Positions 1 through 2,638 of a DNA stretch of 6,556 bases are shown here, in pieces. Origin of the DNA: an uncultured bacterium. GTDB taxonomy: Bacteria > Bacillota > Clostridia > Lachnospirales > Lachnospiraceae. Under the pieces are notes generated by a model. That model had not been told where the DNA came from. It saw only the letters and a list, made by a program, of their open reading frames with translations, and searched no databases. Both the position numbers and the translations under genes were made by a program. How positions within the stretch are numbered: position 1 is the first letter of the stretch; every line of letters starts with the position of its first letter. Where the stretch lies: the NCBI GenBank assembly GCA_937893485.1, contig CALBJL010000195.1, positions 1-6,556 of the forward strand, written 5' to 3'.

Positions 1-69
1 TTAAAAAAATATCAAGCAATAGGCATTGGATTTGTTGACGGAGATTTGCATATTTTATATGAAAGATAA
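1..69 (+). CDS. C-terminal end of an unidentified protein (5' truncated by window edge)
   Basis: Frame 1 is open from the first base and ends at TAA 67-69, giving 22 residues that finish with IGFVDGDLHILYER. The mix of hydrophobic and acidic residues looks like real protein, but the piece is too short to assign to a family. It lies on the same strand as the accessory genes that follow, about 200 bases upstream of the nucleotidyltransferase. The same frame stays open after this stop until TGA 208-210, so a longer decayed gene is possible. That continuation has no recognisable motif, so I annotate only the first segment. Confidence 0.35.
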   Translation, partial: LKKYQAIGIGFVDGDLHILYER

Positions 70-260
70 GGTCTGCTTGCTAGCAATAAACTTCGAGTTT
101 GCAGAGGTGTCAGAGTAATTATTTTTGTACAAAAAATGTATGAAACTGTGTTGCTTGGAGGGGACCTTGACTGTAGGACTAATCGCTGGGCAATCAAGGC
201 TGTTAAATGAATTTTGATAGTCTGATGCAGGAATATTTTGGATAAGCAATATAGAAATAT
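70..260. other. AT-rich intergenic stretch with a 14-bp palindrome
   Basis: No convincing gene is visible here on either strand. It holds a perfect 14-bp palindrome, TTTTTGTACAAAAA, at 122-135. I looked for a sigma-70 promoter for the nucleotidyltransferase gene. TTGATA at 214-219 is a fair -35, but no good -10 lies at the right distance, so no promoter is called. The stretch could hold the operator and promoter of the HEPN/MNT pair or the remains of a decayed gene. Confidence 0.4.
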
Positions 261-265
261 AGGAG
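261..265 (+). promoter_or_regulatory. Ribosome binding site that sets the MNT start at 271
   Basis: AGGAG lies five bases before ATG 271. The upstream in-frame TTG at 238 has no comparable Shine-Dalgarno sequence, so the shorter reading is preferred. Confidence 0.7.
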
Positions 266-270
266 TATTT

Positions 271-582
271 ATGGACATAAATAAAGTTTCTGAAAAAACA
301 GGAATAAAAGGTAAAGTGTTACAAGAAATCATTCAGCTGGCGGAAAAAAATAGTGTTGAAAAAGTAATCCTTTTTGGGTCAAGAGCGCGAGGGGATTTTA
401 AAGAGCGCAGTGATATTGATTTGGCATTTCGCGGCGGCTGTAGTAGCCATTTTGTTTTGGATGTAGATGAGGAGACATCGACGTTACTGGAATTTGATGT
501 TGTGGATCTGGATAAGCCGGTGAGAAAAGAATTGTTGGAGTCTATTAAAAGTGAGGGGGTAGTGTTATATGAAAAAATTTGA
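271..582 (+). CDS. Minimal nucleotidyltransferase (MNT), antitoxin half of a HEPN/MNT pair
   Basis: 103-residue protein of the DNA polymerase beta-like nucleotidyltransferase superfamily. The catalytic signature GSX10DXD is complete: G36-S37 within LFGSRARGDF, then D48-I49-D50. A third acidic position is available in the strand LLEFDVVDLD (D76 is the best candidate). There is no extra domain, as expected for MNT proteins of about 100 residues. In characterised HEPN/MNT toxin-antitoxin systems the MNT protein transfers AMP from ATP onto a tyrosine of the HEPN toxin and silences it; the intact active site here fits that role. The gene overlaps the HEPN partner by 14 bases (569-582), implying translational coupling. 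ATG 271 is preferred over TTG 238 because of AGGAG at 261-265, and the 11 extra residues of the longer form match nothing in the fold. An HI0073-like complex with another role is possible, so no symbol is given. Confidence 0.88.
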   Translation: MDINKVSEKTGIKGKVLQEIIQLAEKNSVEKVILFGSRARGDFKERSDIDLAFRGGCSSHFVLDVDEETSTLLEFDVVDLDKPVRKELLESIKSEGVVLYEKI

Positions 583-958
583 AAATTTCAAAGCAGCACT
601 GGTTAATTTGAAAGATATTTTTTCTTATAAAGAACCATATGGAAATGTAGAAATTGCCGGCATGGTAGGATTGTATGAGATATGTTTTGAACAGTCATGG
701 AAGGCTATGAAAGAGATATTAGAGAACTATGGTTATGCGGAGGGAGCAACAGGATCACCAAGAACAATTTTAAAAACCGCATATAAAGCGGGAATGATTA
801 GTGATGAAGAAATGTGGCTAGAGGCACTTGTATCGAGAAACAATGTGGCACACGCATATAATCAGGCAATAGCAATGGATATTATTCACCAAACCAAAGA
901 AAAATATTATGATATGTTTATGCAGTTAGAGCGGACGATAGAACAGAATTGGCTGTAA
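569..958 (+). CDS. HEPN-type nucleotidyltransferase-binding protein (HI0074-like), probable RNase toxin
   Basis: 129-residue, largely helical protein resembling the HI0074 'nucleotidyltransferase substrate-binding' family, a branch of the HEPN superfamily. The N-terminal helices (about 1-20 and 28-52, with the typical FEQSWKAMKEIL stretch) are followed by a loop containing TGSPRTILKTAYKAG (61-75). The catalytic-type motif sits at 88-97: R90, N91, H95 and Y97, a full RX4HXY. In studied HEPN/MNT toxins, Arg and His form the RNase site and the Tyr receives AMP from the MNT antitoxin. All are retained here, so the pair is probably functional rather than decayed. AGGGGG upstream of ATG 569 lies inside the end of the MNT gene, and the 14-base overlap indicates one coupled operon. 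The toxin role is inferred from family and context. A non-toxic nucleotidyltransferase complex, as first proposed for HI0073/HI0074, is the alternative. Confidence 0.87.
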   Translation: MKKFENFKAALVNLKDIFSYKEPYGNVEIAGMVGLYEICFEQSWKAMKEILENYGYAEGATGSPRTILKTAYKAGMISDEEMWLEALVSRNNVAHAYNQAIAMDIIHQTKEKYYDMFMQLERTIEQNWL

Positions 959-998
959 TAGAACAAATTAACAAATCGAAAGTTGTGGAGACTGCAAA

Positions 999-1274
999 GT
1001 GAGAAAAGTTTTTATATGTAGTTTGTGTTACAACGGAATGCTGGGTGGCGGATTATATCTTGACAACCAATCTGTCACTTATAGAATACAAAAACTTACG
1101 ATCAGTAAAAAATATCGGAATTTTGAAATGCCACTAAATGAAATAAAAGAAATAACATGGAAATGGATTGTTTTTCCTGTTGCCACTTTTTGGATGAAAA
1201 ATGGTGAATCTCATGAAATAATTATCTTTAACAAATGGCGTTTTAATAAATACCTTCAAAAATGCAGAAATTAG
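999..1274 (+). CDS. Small PH/GRAM-like domain protein, function unknown
   Basis: 91-residue protein starting at GTG 999, preceded by TGGAG eight bases upstream. The frame is closed by TAA at 969-971 and there is no other start before the internal ATG at residue 14. The pattern alternates short strands: LGGGLYLDNQSVTYR (15-29), KLTISKKYRNFEMPL (32-46), the motif IKEITWKWIVFPVATFWMKNG (49-69), and EIIIFNKWRFNKYL (73-86). This layout, with an IKEI turn, a Trp/Phe-rich central pair of strands and a final helix starting after IFNKWRF, resembles GRAM or bacterial PH-like domains such as those of the YokE/YvbH type. No membrane segment or signal peptide is evident. It sits 40 bases after the HEPN gene and 86 bases before the next pair, on the same strand, so it may be co-transcribed with the HEPN/MNT genes. 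The fold is suggested from the pattern only and no activity can be stated. Confidence 0.7.
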   Translation: MRKVFICSLCYNGMLGGGLYLDNQSVTYRIQKLTISKKYRNFEMPLNEIKEITWKWIVFPVATFWMKNGESHEIIIFNKWRFNKYLQKCRN

Positions 1275-1300
1275 AAACAGACAACCCTCAAGTATATAGG
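1272..1300 (+). promoter_or_regulatory. Candidate sigma-70 promoter for the ADP-ribosyltransferase-like gene pair
   Basis: TAGAAA (1272-1277) and TATAGG (1295-1300) are separated by 17 bases; each matches four of six consensus positions. Transcription would start near 1307, just before the inverted repeat at 1313-1332. It is weak and supported only by position and spacing. Confidence 0.3.
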
Positions 1301-1312
1301 TGATGATGCAAC

Positions 1313-1332
1313 AATATTCTGGGTAGAATATT
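1313..1332. promoter_or_regulatory. Perfect 8-bp inverted repeat, candidate operator
   Basis: AATATTCT-GGGT-AGAATATT has two perfect 8-base arms around a four-base centre. It lies 15 bases before the strong RBS (AAAGGAGG, 1347-1354) of the gene at 1361 and just after a possible transcription start. No T-run follows, so it is not a good terminator for the PH-like gene. Its size and place suit autoregulation of a toxin-antitoxin operon, or an mRNA hairpin in the leader. Protein binding is inference. Confidence 0.5.
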
Positions 1333-1360
1333 TCTAAATTAGCCTCAAAGGAGGAAGGAC

Positions 1361-1822
1361 ATGGCATTGATGACAGTATATCATGGCGGATATCAGGCAG
1401 TTGAAAAGCCGGAGATACGAATAAATAAGAATACAAAGGATTTCGGAACCGGTTTTTATTGCACTGTTATAAAGGAACAGGCGCAAAGATGGGCGAGGCG
1501 CTACAATACAAAAATTGTATCTATATATGATGTGAGGATTCCATCAGATTTAAAAGTTCTGGAATTTAAAGAGATGACAGAGGAATGGTTGGATTTTATT
1601 GTTTCATGCAGAAGTGGACAATCTCATGATTATGATATTGTGATTGGAGCTATGGCTGACGATCAGATATATACTTATGTATCTGATTATATAGACGGAA
1701 CTATTACCAGAGAACAGTTTTGGGTCTTGGCAAAATTTAAATATCCAACGCATCAGATTGTTTTTTGTACGGATGAAGCATTAAAGTGTTTGACGTATAG
1801 AGGCTATGAGGAGGTACGTTAA
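1361..1822 (+). CDS. DUF3990-like protein, predicted ADP-ribosyltransferase-fold toxin
   Basis: 153-residue protein that I recognise as DUF3990-like. Motifs in order: VYHGGY (6-11), KDFGTGFYCT (26-35), IKEQAQRWA (37-45), EWLDFIVSCRSG (75-86), DYDIVIGAMADD (90-101), GTITREQFW (113-121) and YPTHQIVF (128-135). The first, second and sixth fit the H-Y-E/Q layout of diphtheria toxin and PARP-like ADP-ribosyltransferases: H8 with G9 would bind NAD, Y33 in GTGFY would stack on nicotinamide, and E118 or Q119 would be the catalytic residue. No signal peptide or membrane segment is visible, so it probably acts in the cytosol; the target is unknown. A strong RBS (AAAGGAGG, 1347-1354) precedes ATG 1361. 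Its TAA overlaps the ATG of the next gene (TAATG, 1820-1824), which points to a toxin-antitoxin style pair. The DUF3990 match is from memory; ADP-ribosyltransferase activity and toxicity are inferred. Confidence 0.8.
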   Translation: MALMTVYHGGYQAVEKPEIRINKNTKDFGTGFYCTVIKEQAQRWARRYNTKIVSIYDVRIPSDLKVLEFKEMTEEWLDFIVSCRSGQSHDYDIVIGAMADDQIYTYVSDYIDGTITREQFWVLAKFKYPTHQIVFCTDEALKCLTYRGYEEVR

Positions 1823-2283
1823 TGGTTGGGCAAGGCAGAGAATCTCAAAAAGATAACGATTTATTTTTTGCATGTAGTTTGATTGAATACATTTCTCGCA
1901 AGACTAAAAATATTCGTGCTGATGTAGTGAATAAACTCGGAAAGGATAGAATCAGTAAGATTTATGACCTTGCTGATGTATATCATTGCGACAATATTGA
2001 CAATGTTAGCGATTATTTTATTGACGAGGCAAACATTTGCTCCGGAGAATATGACAATGTAGCGGATTGTGGTTATGCAGTGCCGTCGCATTGGGATATA
2101 GGAAAGGTATATAAGCGCCTCATAAAAATGGTTGCAGAGGATGAAAAAATTGAGTATGTTGATGCATTGATAGAAGTGTACAATTCGTTTATCAGTCCCA
2201 AAATAGATGACTATAATAGCAGCGTTTATTATGAAAATCCGAACTATATTTTTGAATGTTATAAAGAAAAGAAAATGTTATAG
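1822..2283 (+). CDS. Helical partner protein resembling DUF3791, predicted antitoxin of the DUF3990-like gene
   Basis: 153-residue, acidic, mainly helical protein. Residues about 13-67 contain DLFFACSLIEYISRKTKN followed by ISKIYDLADVYHCDNIDNV. This resembles the small helical DUF3791 family, whose members I recall as frequent neighbours of DUF3990 genes. The second half (about 76-150) has a separate conserved-looking block, VPSHWDIGKVYKRLI (87-101), and a Tyr/Asn-rich tail, YNSSVYYENPNYIFECYK (131-148). There are no catalytic motifs, membrane segments or DNA-binding helix-turn-helix that I can identify. The start ATG 1822 overlaps the upstream stop by one base and is served by GAGGAGG at 1808-1814 inside the preceding gene, so the two proteins are probably made in coupled amounts. 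A neutralising or target-adaptor role follows from this coupling and from the predicted toxin upstream. It is not proven by the sequence. Confidence 0.72.
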   Translation: MVGQGRESQKDNDLFFACSLIEYISRKTKNIRADVVNKLGKDRISKIYDLADVYHCDNIDNVSDYFIDEANICSGEYDNVADCGYAVPSHWDIGKVYKRLIKMVAEDEKIEYVDALIEVYNSFISPKIDDYNSSVYYENPNYIFECYKEKKML

Positions 2284-2300
2284 AAGAAAAATGGTTGGGG

Positions 2301-2317
2301 CATATTATGAGAATATG
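2301..2317. repeat. Short inverted repeat after the toxin-antitoxin-like pair
   Basis: CATATT-ATGAG-AATATG forms a 6-bp hairpin 18 bases after the stop at 2283. It is not followed by a T-run, so it is weak as an intrinsic terminator. It shares the string AGAATAT with the inverted repeat at 1313-1332. Confidence 0.35.
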
Positions 2318-2330
2318 GCAAATTAGGATA

Positions 2331-2359
2331 TTGCATTCGCCATCTTTTTATGGTAACAT
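2331..2359 (+). promoter_or_regulatory. Candidate extended -10 promoter for the riboswitch-ATPase transcript
   Basis: TTGCAT (2331-2336) and TAACAT (2354-2359) are 17 bases apart. TGG at 2351-2353 gives a TGn extended -10, which compensates for the poor -35. The predicted start, near 2366, coincides with the first base that would be needed for the aptamer's basal helix. Confidence 0.45.
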
Positions 2360-2365
2360 GAGATT

Positions 2366-2498
2366 GATTTGAGGGAGTAGTTCGCATCGGACACAGCCGA
2401 TGTTGTACTGGACGTCATCACGTTATCTCTACTACACATATTAGTAGGACGATAACCGGGCAGTGCACTTTGAGATGAAAAGGAACGAGACTTTTATC
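2366..2498 (+). ncRNA. yybP-ykoY family manganese riboswitch aptamer
   Basis: The leader carries blocks I associate with this family: GGGAGTAG (2373-2380), CGTCATCA (2413-2420) and ACGAGACTTTTATCG (2485-2499). Hairpins lie between them: CATCGG/CCGATG (2385-2390 with 2397-2402), and a long arm GTTATC/GATAAC (2422-2427 with 2451-2456) that encloses CTACTA/TAGTAG (2429-2434 with 2442-2447). A candidate basal helix pairs 2366-2373 with 2491-2498, with two U-U mismatches and one wobble. The family senses Mn2+ and commonly precedes P-type ATPases and other Mn2+ exporters, exactly as here. The 3' side overlaps the terminator at 2487-2525, so ligand-stabilised folding should prevent termination. The match was made by eye, without a covariance model. 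Confidence 0.82.
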
Positions 2499-2531
2499 GT
2501 ACATTTGTTGTGCGGTAGAGGTCTCTTTTTT
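2487..2531 (+). terminator. Riboswitch expression platform: 17-bp intrinsic terminator
   Basis: Bases 2487-2503 pair without a gap with 2509-2525 (17 pairs, several G-U), leaving a five-base loop at 2504-2508. The stem closes with GAGAC/GTCTC and is followed directly by six T residues (2526-2531). The 5' arm includes 2491-2498, which the aptamer's basal helix also needs, so the two folds exclude each other. This suits a transcriptional on-switch in which Mn2+ binding lets RNA polymerase reach the ATPase gene. Confidence 0.85.
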
Positions 2532-2560
2532 ATGTGATAGGAATTTTGCTATCACATAAA
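2529..2560. repeat. Second leader hairpin, perfect 12-bp inverted repeat
   Basis: TTTATGTGATAG (2529-2540) and CTATCACATAAA (2549-2560) are perfectly complementary around the eight-base loop GAATTTTG. The stem starts inside the T-run of the terminator and ends 78 bases before the ATPase ATG. No T-run follows it. It may be an mRNA-stabilising 5' hairpin in read-through transcripts, part of a larger leader fold, or an operator; the sequence alone does not decide. Confidence 0.6.
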
Positions 2561-2623
2561 TGCTCCGCAAGGATGCGTGCATACGAAAGAAAACTCACGA
2601 CACAACAAATAAATAAGTTGAAC

Positions 2624-2630
2624 AAGGAGG
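2624..2630 (+). promoter_or_regulatory. Ribosome binding site that sets the ATPase start at 2639
   Basis: AAGGAGG is eight bases before ATG 2639. The longer reading from GTG 2534 would start inside the hairpin stem at 2529-2560 with no RBS, and would add 35 residues before the usual family N-terminus. An out-of-frame ATG at 2635 is only four bases from the RBS and gives a 13-codon frame. Confidence 0.85.
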
Positions 2631-2638
2631 GCGTATGC

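Noticed and set aside
122..135. 14-bp palindrome TTTTTGTACAAAAA as an operator of the HEPN/MNT pair
   Set aside because: Mostly T and A runs, about 135 bases before the start codon and with no promoter nearby; too weak to claim a function.
12..332. 106-codon reading frame on the minus strand across the left gap
   Set aside because: It covers the start of the well-supported MNT gene in antisense, has no convincing start signal and shows no recognisable motif.
1821..2299. 10-bp direct repeat AATGGTTGGG at 1821-1830 and 2290-2299, around the partner gene
   Set aside because: A repeat of this length is expected by chance within about 2 kb, and one copy is the start codon region of a gene, so I do not treat it as an attachment or target-site duplication.
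2301..2317. CATATT/AATATG hairpin as the terminator of the ADP-ribosyltransferase pair
   Set aside because: A 6-bp AT-rich stem with no T-run is unlikely to terminate transcription; kept only as a repeat.
2534..2638. 35-codon N-terminal extension of the ATPase from GTG 2534
   Set aside because: It would begin inside a perfect hairpin with no RBS, while ATG 2639 has AAGGAGG at ideal spacing and gives the normal family N-terminus.
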